NCBI RefSeq assembly: GCF_016704835.1
Contig: NZ_JADIZJ010000001.1
Span: 1,473,001 to 1,537,000, forward strand
DNA length: 64,000 nucleotides
From: Sphingopyxis sp.
Lineage (GTDB): Bacteria > Pseudomonadota > Alphaproteobacteria > Sphingomonadales > Sphingomonadaceae
Reading direction: 5' to 3'
Under the pieces are notes generated by a model. The model saw only the letters and a program-made list of their open reading frames with translations. It made no database searches and was not told the DNA's origin. The position numbers and the translations under genes were made by a program. Numbering within the stretch: position 1 is the stretch's first letter; every line of letters begins with the position of its first letter. This document shows, piece after piece, positions 55,865-64,000 of this stretch.

Positions 55865-56188
55865 GCTAGAAAAGACACCAATCTCCGGACCGTCCTCTCC
55901 CTCTCCCCGACGGTTCCACTAAACTGGGGCGGCACTCGTAAAGAGGCCGCCCCATTTTGTTTGCGCGAAACCGAACCGATCGGCTTTTTGCAGGCGCCTG
56001 CCGATAGCGGCGAGGTCCCCGCCGCCTTGTGCGTTTCGTTCCAAACGGGCTGCAACGCATCTTGCCAAATCCGTGCGCACGCTCTTTAGCGGTGCCACGG
56101 AGGCTTGGCGCCGGTGATCCAGTTTCGTGCACGGCGGCGAAGTGTCGGCGCACGTCGGTCCCTGCGGCCCGATATGAGGATCAAAAGC
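55865..56188. other. Intergenic region before second acyl-CoA dehydrogenase
   Basis: 324 bases. It contains the terminator at 55925-55962 and the promoter region of the next gene; no gene is seen. The chosen acyl-CoA dehydrogenase start at 56189 leaves some in-frame coding-looking sequence upstream. Confidence 0.5.
55925..55962 (+). terminator. Rho-independent terminator
   Basis: TGGGGCGGC (55925-55933) and GCCGCCCCA (55946-55954) pair, with extra inner CTC/GAG pairing, and TTTTGTTT follows. It lies 60 bases past the small exported protein gene. Confidence 0.85.
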
Positions 56189-57358
56189 ATGAGCAATCCC
56201 GGCATGGACGCGGACATCTTTGACCAGTTCATCGAACAGCTTGAACGCTATGTGCGTGACCGTTTGCTCCCCGCCGAAGCGGGGATCATCGAGACTGACC
56301 AGATCCCCGCCGACATCCTCGCCGAAATGCGCGACATGGGGCTGTTCGGGTTGACGATCCCCGAGGAATTCGGCGGCGCGGGCATGAACGTCAGCCAATA
56401 TGTCCGCACCATCCACACATTGTCCTATGCGATGCCGGCGTTCCGTTCGATCATCTCGATCAATATCGGCATGGTCGCTTCGGCGCTCAAGAATGGCGGC
56501 ACCGATGCGCAAAAGGCTGAATGGCTGCCGCGCATCGCGGCGGGCGAGATCGCCTGTTTCGGCCTGACCGAGCCGGGGTCGGGGTCGGATTCGGCGGGGC
56601 TGCAGGCGACCGCGGTCCAAACCGACAACGGCTGGGTGCTCAATGGCACAAAGCGCTACATCACCAATTCGCCCTTTGCCAAGATCGGCCTGATCATGGC
56701 GCGGACGAGCAAGGAGAATCTTCCGAAGAATGCCCATGTCTCGGCGTTTCTCGTTCCGCTCGACAGCGCGGGCGTGACGATCGGCAAGGCGGACAAGAAG
56801 ATGGGTCAGTCGGGCAGCCATATCGCCGACGTCATCATGGAAGACGTTCGCGTCGGCGGCGAGGCGCTGCTCGGCGGCGAACTGGGCAAGGGTTTTGCTT
56901 ATGCGATGATGAGCCTCGACAATGGCCGCATGTCCGTCGGCGCCGCCGCGACCGCCTATGCGCGCCGCGCGCTCGACAGCGCGGTGCGTTACGCGACCGA
57001 GCGCAAGGCGTTTGGCGAACCGATCGCCAACTTCCAGCTCATCCAGCAGATGCTCGCGCAGAGCGAAATCGACATCTACGCCGCCGAATGCATGATGGCC
57101 GACGTCACCGCGCGCGCCGACGCGGGCGAAAATGTCCTGCGCAAGGCGGCGGCGTTCAAGGTATTTGCTTCCGAAATGTGCGGCCGCGTCGTCGATGCAT
57201 GCGTTCAGGTCTATGGCGGCGCGGGCTATCTTGCCGAATATGATGCCGAACGCTTCTTTCGCGATGCCCGCATCTATCGCATCTACGAAGGCACGACGCA
57301 GATCCTGCAACTCCAGATCGCCAAGCACATGCTGCGCGAATTTGCGGCGGCGAACTGA
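56189..57358 (+). CDS. Acyl-CoA dehydrogenase (second)
   Basis: 389 residues from the ATG at 56189 (GAGG nine bases upstream; in-frame ATGs at 56174 and 56204 are possible). FAD/substrate loops: CFGLTEPGSGSDSAGLQATA, YITNSPFAKIGL, RKAFGEPIANFQLIQQM, and the C-terminal VYGGAGYLAEYDAERFFRDARIYRIYEGTTQI with the catalytic-type Glu/Gly-Thr segment. It differs clearly from the enzyme at 39911 and is likely for short or branched acyl-CoAs. It stands alone. Confidence 0.93.
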   Translation: MSNPGMDADIFDQFIEQLERYVRDRLLPAEAGIIETDQIPADILAEMRDMGLFGLTIPEEFGGAGMNVSQYVRTIHTLSYAMPAFRSIISINIGMVASALKNGGTDAQKAEWLPRIAAGEIACFGLTEPGSGSDSAGLQATAVQTDNGWVLNGTKRYITNSPFAKIGLIMARTSKENLPKNAHVSAFLVPLDSAGVTIGKADKKMGQSGSHIADVIMEDVRVGGEALLGGELGKGFAYAMMSLDNGRMSVGAAATAYARRALDSAVRYATERKAFGEPIANFQLIQQMLAQSEIDIYAAECMMADVTARADAGENVLRKAAAFKVFASEMCGRVVDACVQVYGGAGYLAEYDAERFFRDARIYRIYEGTTQILQLQIAKHMLREFAAAN

Positions 57359-58128
57359 TCGGTCATCGCGCCCCGCTCTGTGATAGTCAGCCTGCGGCCC
57401 AGTCCTTGCGCCGGTAACGGAAATACCAGACTTCATGTGCCAGGTCAATCATGCTATTGAAATAGAATGATTTTTTACAGAATTTTGACCTCGAAAAATT
57501 GGCCAGCAATCACCCAGCAATCACCGTTTTGAGGGGCCAAAAAACCTCGTGTCCACGCGCAAATCTGCTCGTCGATCGGACCTTTCCAAGACCAATCTTG
57601 ACGACTCTCCGATGGCGAAGGTCAGCGGTTCAAATCCTGTAGATTGCCTCTCATATGCTCCCTCAGTTAGCCTCTCCAGGGTCGCGAAAAGTGCCGCGCC
57701 GTGGGTAAGAATTTGGTGCCTCTCATCAGAAAATTGGACCAGTTCAGGCTACCACCGCCGGGCAGGGTCAGACGATCTAGCGATCGCCGGTATCGCAGGC
57801 GCGCAACCCCGCCGCGCAGCTTTGGACGGCATACGCCAATTAGATCCATTTTCGGTTCCAGTTTTGGTTGCTGATTGCGGTCGATCTGTTGGACATAGGC
57901 GCGCGCCCGTACAGTCAACTGGGCGAGTGACCGGGTTCCGCCACGTATGTCCAGGCAATTGCTAAAGGTGGTGGTACGTGCTCCAGACGCGCGTTTCCTT
58001 TGCTCGGTCACTTTTTCGCGATGCAACGCCTAGAATAATAATTGGATTATTAAATAGTAGCGCTCTGGCGCGAGGCATACTTTTCAACTGCGACTCATCT
58101 TGGTCGCAACCTTGAAAAGGAACGTGAC
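57359..58128. other. Long intergenic region upstream of lasso locus
   Basis: 770 bases without a convincing gene. It holds an exact 11-base tandem repeat (57503-57524), a short tRNA-3'-like stretch GGTTCAAATCC (57626-57636) that does not fold into a tRNA, a minus-strand reading 57667-58026 with no recognisable protein, and an AT-rich patch 58030-58060 just before the lasso precursor. Composition differs from the flanking genes, consistent with a junction of inserted DNA. Promoter elements for the lasso operon are expected here but were not located with confidence. Confidence 0.5.
57503..57524 (+). repeat. Exact 11-base tandem repeat (2 copies)
   Basis: CCAGCAATCAC occurs at 57503-57513 and again at 57514-57524. 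It lies in the unusual region before the lasso genes and could be a protein-binding site or a recombination scar. Confidence 0.6.
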
Positions 58129-58260
58129 ATGAAAACGCATGACGACATCATCGATCTCGGCGCCGCCCAGGACGAAACCCTCGGCGCGCTGCCGTCGGGC
58201 CAGCAGGACGTACAGCCCGGGGACAAGTTTATCCTCGGCGGCATCAGCGCCGACGATTGA
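58129..58260 (+). CDS. Lasso peptide precursor (A)
   Basis: 43 residues, too short for routine gene calling. AAAGGA lies eight bases before the ATG. The leader is residues 1-18 (MKTHDDIIDLGAAQDETL) with Thr17 at the conserved -2 position; the core begins Gly19. Core residues 1-9, GALPSGQQD, put an Asp at position 9, which would form an isopeptide bond with the Gly1 amine to give a nine-residue ring; the 16-residue loop and tail carry Phe16 and Ile17/Leu18 as possible plugs and end GGISADD. From memory this closely resembles sphingopyxin I of Sphingopyxis alaskensis, including the GGIxADD end and the P4/G6/D9 ring positions. It is followed by a hairpin and the B gene. Confidence 0.88.
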   Translation: MKTHDDIIDLGAAQDETLGALPSGQQDVQPGDKFILGGISADD

Positions 58261-58267
58261 CTGACGC

Positions 58268-58297
58268 GTGGCGTGCAGTCCTCGCACTGCACGCCAC
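58268..58297 (+). promoter_or_regulatory. Hairpin between lasso A and B genes
   Basis: GTGGCGTGCAGT (58268-58279) and ACTGCACGCCAC (58286-58297) pair perfectly over a six-base loop CCTCGC, seven bases past the precursor stop. No T-tract follows. Such stem-loops between the precursor and processing genes are known in proteobacterial lasso operons and are thought to set the ratio of precursor to enzyme transcripts. Confidence 0.8.
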
Positions 58298-58316
58298 CGC
58301 TCCGTCGCGCGCTTCC

Positions 58317-58961
58317 ATGATGAATGTCATCAGTTCAGCTGCCACGCATTGGTGCAGAGTCGGCGGCACCTTCGTCTTTCTGGACTTGTCCCGCGATCGC
58401 TATTTCATGCTGGAGCAGAGTGCGGCTGATCGCTTTTGCCGGATCGTCAGGGGCGCGCAAGAGGAGGGCGACGCGGATTGGCTTGCCGCACGCGGTTTGC
58501 ACCACCTGGCGCCACCGATTGATCGACCTTTTTCCGAAGAGATCGCTCCGACCAGCAGCCTTCGAGAGGAGCCGGATCTCGAAAGGGGTTCCGCGGTTGA
58601 AACGGCCCGTGCGGTATTTGCCCTGGCCATAGCTCAGCGGCATGTTCGGAAACTCGCTCTAATAGAAATCCTGCCCAATCTTTCGCAAGGCGTGCCAGTA
58701 CCACCGCACGTTCAACGGTCGGATGCGCGCCAAGTAGCCGCCGCGTTTAAGCGAGCGCGGCATTATCTTTCCGGCATGGATGAATGCCTCAGCCGCGGCG
58801 TCGCGATGCGCCGCGTGCTGGCCGGAAAGGGGTGCGAGGCCCGGCTGGTGATCGGCGTAACTTTGCCATTCGCAGCGCATTGCTGGGTGCAGCTGGGCTC
58901 GGCGGTATTGACCGATCCGCTCGATGTGGTGACCCCCTACACACCGATATTGGTCGCCTGA
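58317..58961 (+). CDS. Lasso peptide leader-peptidase (B, RRE fused to B2)
   Basis: 214 residues. The N-terminal 70 or so residues form the RRE-like (PqqD-type) leader-binding part (GGTFVFLDLSRDRYFMLEQSAADRF); the C-terminal part is a transglutaminase-like cysteine protease with Cys157 (DECLSRG), His188 (AHCWVQLG) and Asp200 (LTDPLD), the triad of lasso B proteins. It removes the leader, with ATP, ahead of cyclisation. The ATG at 58317 lies after the hairpin; an in-frame TTG at 58257 overlapping the precursor stop is less likely. It overlaps gene C by one base (TGATG). Confidence 0.9.
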   Translation: MMNVISSAATHWCRVGGTFVFLDLSRDRYFMLEQSAADRFCRIVRGAQEEGDADWLAARGLHHLAPPIDRPFSEEIAPTSSLREEPDLERGSAVETARAVFALAIAQRHVRKLALIEILPNLSQGVPVPPHVQRSDARQVAAAFKRARHYLSGMDECLSRGVAMRRVLAGKGCEARLVIGVTLPFAAHCWVQLGSAVLTDPLDVVTPYTPILVA

Positions 58962-60684
58962 TGCCGAGGTATTTTCGCATAGAGATTTCCGACGCTTCAG
59001 GACAGGCTGATCGTGACGAGATTGAAGCGGACTCATCCACCTTATCGCTTCCAAGCGCGCGGCTCTGGTACGATCAACAGCCGCTTGCCCTGGGTGGGCA
59101 TGGATATCTGATCGGCCATCTGTTCGAGCGAGGCGAAAAGAGCCGCCGCGTCGTTGGATCTGCATGAAACGGCGGTAAGCAAAATGGCGGCGTCTAGCGG
59201 CCGGTCGCTCGTGTCCGACTATTGGGGCGGCTATGTCGCCATCCTGGCACGGCCCGGTGGAGGTCTCGCGATATTTCGCGACCCGTCGGGGTTGTTGCCC
59301 GTCTATTACCGCGCCGATGGGGCGGGCGTCACAGCGTCGAGCGACGCTGCCGATCTCGGCAGACGTGGCGGCGTCGATTATCCGGCAGTTGCGCGGTTTC
59401 TGGCTAATGGGGGCGCGCCTAGCCGAGAAACCTGCCTCGAAGGTGTCCAGGTACTGCTTCCAGGGGAATGTCTGATCATTACTTCGGGATCGCGTCGTCT
59501 GGAAAGCTGGTGGTCACCGTGGGATTGGACGCAGGTCCCTAACAAGCGGTTCGAGGTGGCCGCCGGTAAGCTTCGCGCCGTGGCGCTCGACTGTATCGAA
59601 AGCTGGGCGTCCTGCTTCGATTCCATATTGATCGGCGTATCTGGCGGCCTCGATTCCTCGATTGTCGCCGGCGCCGCATCTCGCCACGCCGCCGCGCTTC
59701 ATTGCCTGACGATGATCGAAGACGATGCGATTGGTGATGAGCGCCGTTATGCTTCCATTCTCGCCAAGGCGATCGGCGTTCCCTTGCTTGGAAGCCCACT
59801 ATGACCTCGGCAAGGTTGAGATTGATCGCGCCGTGGCGCCGCACCACCCTTGGCCGCACGCGCCATTCTACATGCAGGCAATCGCGTCGGCTCATGAAGA
59901 GCTCCGCCGCGAGCATCAAATCGATGCCTTCTTCTCGGGCAATGGCGGGGACAATATCTTCTGTGCGATCCGCAGCGCCTCGCCGTTCGTCGATCGTTTC
60001 ATGGCGCAGGGACCGCGTCACGGGCTTTTCGACACCCTGCGCGATTTGAGCGATCTGACGGGAGCCAGCGGTGCGACCATCTTGCGGCACGCCTGGGATC
60101 GCTATCGTGACTGCAGCCGGCCCGTAAAACTTCATCGCGACACTTCCGGGCTTTCTTCCGCCGCGATCGCCGAGCTGGATGTGCCGAGGCCGCCCCATCC
60201 ATGGATGGAAGCGCCCGAAGGCACGCCGCCCGGCAAGGCGGCGCATGTCAGGCTGCTGGCGCGCGCGCATCGCAGCATCGAGCTGTATCCCCGCCGCTCC
60301 CATCCGCAGCATGTCGCGCCGCTCCTGTCGCAACCAATCGTCGAAACATGCCTGTCAATCCCGACATGGCAGTGGATCGAGGGCGGCAGGGATCGCGCCG
60401 TCGCTCGGGCGGCATTCAAACCCATCGTCCCTGTGCAATTATTGCGCCGCACGTCCAAGGGCGGGCCGGGCGGCTTCATGCAGCGCATATTCCAGGCGAA
60501 CGCGGAACATGCCGGCGACCTGCTGCGCACTGGCCTGCTGGCGCGGGCCGGTCTGCTCGACCTCAGGACCTTGGAAGGAGCCTCGCAGCCGACGGTGGCG
60601 GGCTTCGAAAAGGCGCAGCGCATCCTCGCACTTTGCGCGGCGGAAAGCTGGGTTCGTTGGTGGACGGATGTTCGCGCGTCATAA
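58961..60684 (+). pseudogene. Lasso macrolactam synthetase (C), two frameshifts
   Basis: Asparagine-synthetase-like lasso cyclase, about 573 residues after correction. Frame 1: MPRYFRIEISDASGQ...GGHGYLIGHLFERGEKSRRV (58961 to about 59150), then frame 2: DLHETAVSKMAASSGRSLVSDYWGGYVAILARPGGGLAIFRDPSGLLPVYY to VPLL (59154 to about 59790), then frame 3: EAHYDLGKVEIDRAVAPHHPWPH to the TAA at 60684. Each join needs one base removed, near 59150 and 59785 (a CTTG run). The N-terminal glutaminase-like part, the SGGLDSS ATP loop near 227-233 and FSGNGGDN are intact. It would adenylate Asp9 and close the ring. Whether functional depends on whether the shifts are real. Confidence 0.85.
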
Positions 60685-60686
60685 GG

Positions 60687-62865
60687 CTATCGCCGCTCGG
60701 CGCCTCGCGTCTGCACACACCTTGTCCTCCATTGCGCCGCCATCTTCGCCCAGCGGTCGAATGCCCTCTGTCATCCAGATCCGGGTCGCGCCGATCGCGA
60801 AGCCAAAAATCGAACCACGCCAGATTCTCTCGCATCGCGCGCAGCCGATTGAGGGATGTGAAACAGATGGGTCTCATCGGTGGCGGTGGTCTCGCCAGGA
60901 TAGAGACTGATCTGCGCAGGAACCTTTGCTTCGCGCAGCGCGGCGTAGAAATCGATCGCTCCCGCAAAGGGAGAAGCCATTTGCTGAAGGACCGGAGCAC
61001 ACGCCCTATCGGCACGGAGCGAGGGCGACAGCTGGCGATAGGCGTCGAGGTAACGACCTGAAGGTGGGCCGCCGAAGACGGCGTGATACCCGTCTTTCGG
61101 ATCTGAATAGGATGCGGGTTCAAGATAATTCCCGTCCCCGCTGGAAGCAGCGCGAAACATCTCCGATTGGGTCATCGCGACATTCACCATCTGCGATCCC
61201 CGACTGTACCCGGCAATGCCAATGCGGTCGGGATCGACAATGCCTTCGCTTGCCAACTCGGCGATCGCGTCTTCAAAACTATAGACGCCGTTGATCCAGA
61301 TCAGCTCGCGCAGCTTTTCGGGACCGAGTGTGCCTGGGCCGCCCGACCACTCCATATAGGCGTGCCAAAGGTCAGCCTGCTGCCGAGCCGAGGGGTCGTT
61401 CGTGAGAATGACGACATATCCGCGCTCGGCGAACAGCTGAGCGGGGTAGTTCCATTGCAGATCGACGTTCGCGAAGCGCTCGTCCGCATCGCTGCCATGA
61501 GTGATGATGATCGCCGGGTAGCGACTGCTTGTCTGGTAATTGCGAGGCCAGACGATGAATCCGGTCGATCGGTAGCCGAGCCGGTTTGTCCATTGATGCG
61601 GCGTGACGCGCAACGGTGCGATCGAATCATGAGCAGCGGAGAGCGGAGCGATGGCCTGCACGCGCCCGTCTTTCGGTTCGACACGGACGAACCGTGGCGC
61701 CTGGTTCAGCCCTTCCTCGACGCAAATGCCCCACGCGAGATCCTCGCGAAAGTCGCAGGCCGTCAAGCTGCCGGGGCGGATCAGCGACGTTGCGTGCCGA
61801 CCGGTAAGCAAAACCAACCCGTACCGTGGATGCGAGGTCGTTTCGCACCCCCAGCAGCGCGCTTAGCCCATCCCCCGAGAGCCAATTTCCTGCCGAACGC
61901 GGGTCGCCGATGTAATAGGGCTGGCGACCATAGTGAGTTTTCGGCCATCGGTGTGCGTCTCCGTGAGGGCAAGCGTCCTGCCGAAACCCTCGCTTGCAAG
62001 AGTTCCGCCATTCGGGCCGCGCACCAGACCGATCGCCGGAAAACCCGAACTTTCCTGAATGGGCCGGCTGGCGTTGGTTACAAAGCTCCAGGAAAAGGTC
62101 CCGATGCCGTCGGCCCGCTCCGCATCGGATTGCTCTAACTGGTAGCGCGGCCCTTCGTCGGTCCATTCGACATGGCCGCCATAATAGAAAGCAAGCCGGT
62201 CGCCGGATGGCCGCGATGCGACCAGCCAGTCTTCGCCCGTCGCCGACCGTATGCGCAGTTCTACGATCGCCCCGACCGGCGCGCGACGCCGATTGCGCTG
62301 GCTAACCACCGCGTCGTCGATGGCAACATTGGCCGGTTCCGAACTTCGGCTTTAGCGTGGCGTACCAAAGCCATTGTCCGTCGGGAGACCAGTCGTGATA
62401 AAATCCCGATCCGGCGCGGCGCACCGCTTCTACGGCGAACAGCGCGCCTTCGGTCTGGCCGACGGTAACCTTCGCATCGCGCACCAGCAGCGGTTTGATC
62501 GTCCCTTCGGCGTCGAGCGCATAGAGCTGAAGCTCGTCGCCCCGATCTAGCAGTAGGCTCCAGCCCGTGCCGTTCGGCAACGGTCGGAGCTGCTCTGCGC
62601 TCGCCGCGCGCAGAATCTCGCGCGAGGCGCGCGAGCGCAGGTCAAACAGATGAAGAATTGAGACGGTCTCATTCTTTTGGAGATCCGCTCGCCGTTCGAG
62701 ATAGGCGAGCGACTTGCCGTCGCTCGCCAAGCTCAATTCGAACTCCGCCGGGACGGTCACCACATCTTCGAGCGTCCAGCGCCGACCTTCCTCCGCGACG
62801 GCCGTCCCGCTGTTAGCGAGACCGACCAACAGAAGAAGCGGCCATAGGCGGATGCTACCAGTCAT
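60687..62865 (-). pseudogene. Lasso peptide isopeptidase, S9 family, multiple frameshifts
   Basis: A signal peptide (MTGSIRLWPLLLLVGLANSGTAVA) is followed by a propeller domain and an alpha/beta-hydrolase domain. About five one-base shifts are needed: near 62330, 61920, 61840, 60870 and 60775; net length 2179 bases, one more than a multiple of three. The Ser nucleophile is in GIAGYSRGSQMV and the catalytic His in ATDETHLF; the C-terminus then reads LNRLRAMRENLAWFDFWLRD and AFDRWAKMAAQW to a TAG at 60687-60689. These enzymes (AtxE2 type) linearise lasso peptides for reuse. The corrected stop is two bases from the convergent C gene. The Asp of the triad is not confidently placed. Confidence 0.82.
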
Positions 62866-64000
62866 GCCGAACCGTGACGCTCAGGAAGCGGCCAATTGCT
62901 GACCCGTTCGTCGTGTCAAACGGAGCATCGAAAGGCGAGGTGGTGAAGATCGGCTCCGGCTTGCTGTTGAAGACATTCTGTGCGCTCAGCGCAACTTCCG
63001 TGCCTGCGCCGAGCCGCAATCGGCCGGTCAGGTCAAGCGTTGTCGATCCGCTAAGTTTGATGGCTGCCGGACGACGATTGTCCGTGACGCTCGCGCTGTG
63101 ATTGAGAAAGGCCGCGAGCGAGAAGGCCTTGTCGCTCAGCGTGAGCCCGCCGCGCGCCCGAAAATGCGGCGGGCGGAAGATTGTTCCCGCGAGGTCGGTC
63201 ACCGGCAGGCCGGGAAGCAATTGCTGACTGCTGTCGAGCCAGGTGGCTCCGGCGTTCAGGCTCAGCTGCCGGTCGCTGCCAAGCTGGGCATCATATCGTA
63301 CCGCGATGTCGACGCCGCGATATTTCTGCCGCGCGATATTGCGGTCGCGAGCATCGAGGAAGGCGACGACGCGCGCCGGGTCGTAGGGAGACCCCGTAAT
63401 GTTCTGGAGCCCGCCATCGGCACCGGCGAAGATGGTGTCGAGCAGGGCCGGCGCAGGATTTAAGGTAACGAGATCAGCAAAGATCGGATTGTTCAGGAAC
63501 CCCGGCGCCCGAGGCGAGCGGCGGCGCAACGCGATCCTTATAGTCGATCCGAAAATAGCTTGCCGAAACCTCAAGACCATGGAGCGGTTTCACGGTCGCG
63601 CTGAAGGTCCAGTTTTCGGAGCGTTCAGGCTCGAGCTGGTCGTTCGGCCCGAGAGCATAAGCGACGGTCGAACCAGCGGGAAATCCCTGGCCGAAGCCGC
63701 CGACCGGCACGAGCAGCGCAACATAGCCGGAATATTGTTGATAGAGCGTCGGAAGTTTGAAGGATTTGCCCCATGACACCCCAGCCGGACCTGCTCGACC
63801 GGATCATAGACGAAGCTCAGCTTCGGGGTGACGATGTCGCCGGAGTCCGAATAATCCTCATAGCGCAGCGCCCCGGTCAGCGAAGCGCGGTGCGCAAAGG
63901 CCAGATCCTGATCGGGGTCCGCGATCGGCAGTAAAAGCTCGCCATAGGCGAAATGATTGCGGCGCGAGCGTGAAAAGCTGCGGGTTCCGATTTCGGATTT
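62855..64000 (-). pseudogene. TonB-dependent receptor, 3' part, frameshifted
   Basis: The C-terminal half of an outer-membrane receptor, continuing beyond the window. Strands such as GKSFKLPTLYQQYSGY, NQLEPERSENWTFSATVKP, YFRIDYKDRV, LNAGATWLDSSQQ, EVALSAQNVFNSKPEPI and the terminal FLSVTVRHDW end at 62855. Two one-base shifts, near 63784 and in a GGGG run near 63500, are needed. It overlaps the isopeptidase start by 11 bases, so receptor and isopeptidase form one operon. In lasso loci such receptors are thought to re-import the peptide. The plug domain and any FecI/FecR regulators lie outside the window. Confidence 0.82.

Noticed and set aside
57590..57660. Possible tRNA gene: GGTTCAAATCC string resembling a T-arm.
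   Set aside because: The flanks do not pair as a T-stem or acceptor stem, and no anticodon or D-arm fits upstream.
57549..58026. Readable ORFs on both strands in the region before the lasso precursor.
   Set aside because: No ribosome binding site, no recognisable family, and the two readings are shadows of each other in an atypical region.
57350..64000. Mobile element carrying the lasso locus (transposase or integrase).
   Set aside because: No integrase, transposase or clear flanking repeats were found within the window.

Overview
The window reads as chromosomal DNA of an alphaproteobacterium of the order Sphingomonadales, most likely Sphingopyxis or a close relative. The support is high-GC coding DNA with sphingomonad-typical gene sets (murU-addB-addA-trxA, a TrcR/DUF1013 regulator, an alphaproteobacterial SspB, DUF1192 and DUF2585 proteins), many TonB/PQQ-type envelope functions, and a lasso peptide locus whose precursor resembles those described from Sphingopyxis. 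The genus is an inference from gene content; no rRNA gene is present.

Layout. 1-7.4 kb: end of a MurU-like nucleotidyltransferase, then addB-addA (double-strand break repair) and trxA. 7.8-12.9 kb: a glutathione S-transferase-like protein, then a group dealing with amino acids and peptides (class I/II aminotransferase, exported N-acyl-D-amino-acid deacylase-like amidohydrolase, exported DmpA-type P1 peptidase). 13.2-20.8 kb: argJ, aldehyde dehydrogenase, exported M20 peptidase, flavin reductase-like protein, a lipoprotein sugar dehydrogenase, and a small XRE regulator with its membrane-protein partner and a clear operator pair. 20.9-30.4 kb: glnB-glnA with a strong terminator, PQQ/haem c dehydrogenase, map, an AbrB-Doc toxin-antitoxin pair whose toxin is frameshifted, clpA, and two small unknown genes. 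30.6-38.5 kb: HerA-like ATPase, DUF1192, quinone oxidoreductase, lipoprotein, trcR plus a metallo-beta-lactamase-fold hydrolase, and a dipeptidyl carboxypeptidase. 38.7-45.3 kb: gluconolactonase-like protein, a fatty-acid/acyl-CoA operon (acyl-CoA dehydrogenase, thiolase with a frameshift, SDR, thioesterase), gmk and DUF2585. 45.3-57.4 kb: fumC, sspB, hisBHAF, a calcium/proton antiporter, a ketoacyl synthase III homologue, TauE/SafE permease, LysR regulator, and a second acyl-CoA dehydrogenase.

The most notable part is 58.1-64.0 kb: a lasso peptide biosynthetic locus. A 43-residue precursor (58129-58260) has an 18-residue leader with Thr at -2 and a core beginning Gly1 with Asp9, the geometry of a nine-residue macrolactam ring. 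A perfect 12-bp hairpin follows it, then the leader-peptidase/RRE protein (B), the asparagine-synthetase-like cyclase (C), and, convergent with these, a lasso isopeptidase preceded by a TonB-dependent receptor. A and B are intact, but C, the isopeptidase and the receptor together need about nine single-base frame corrections within 4.7 kb. That is either local assembly error or decay of the locus.

Genome-wide style repeats (several families of intergenic inverted repeats), two matching palindromic operators (TTGACGTTAACGTCAA type) in front of the PQQ dehydrogenase and the acyl-CoA dehydrogenase operon, and rho-independent terminators are also annotated.
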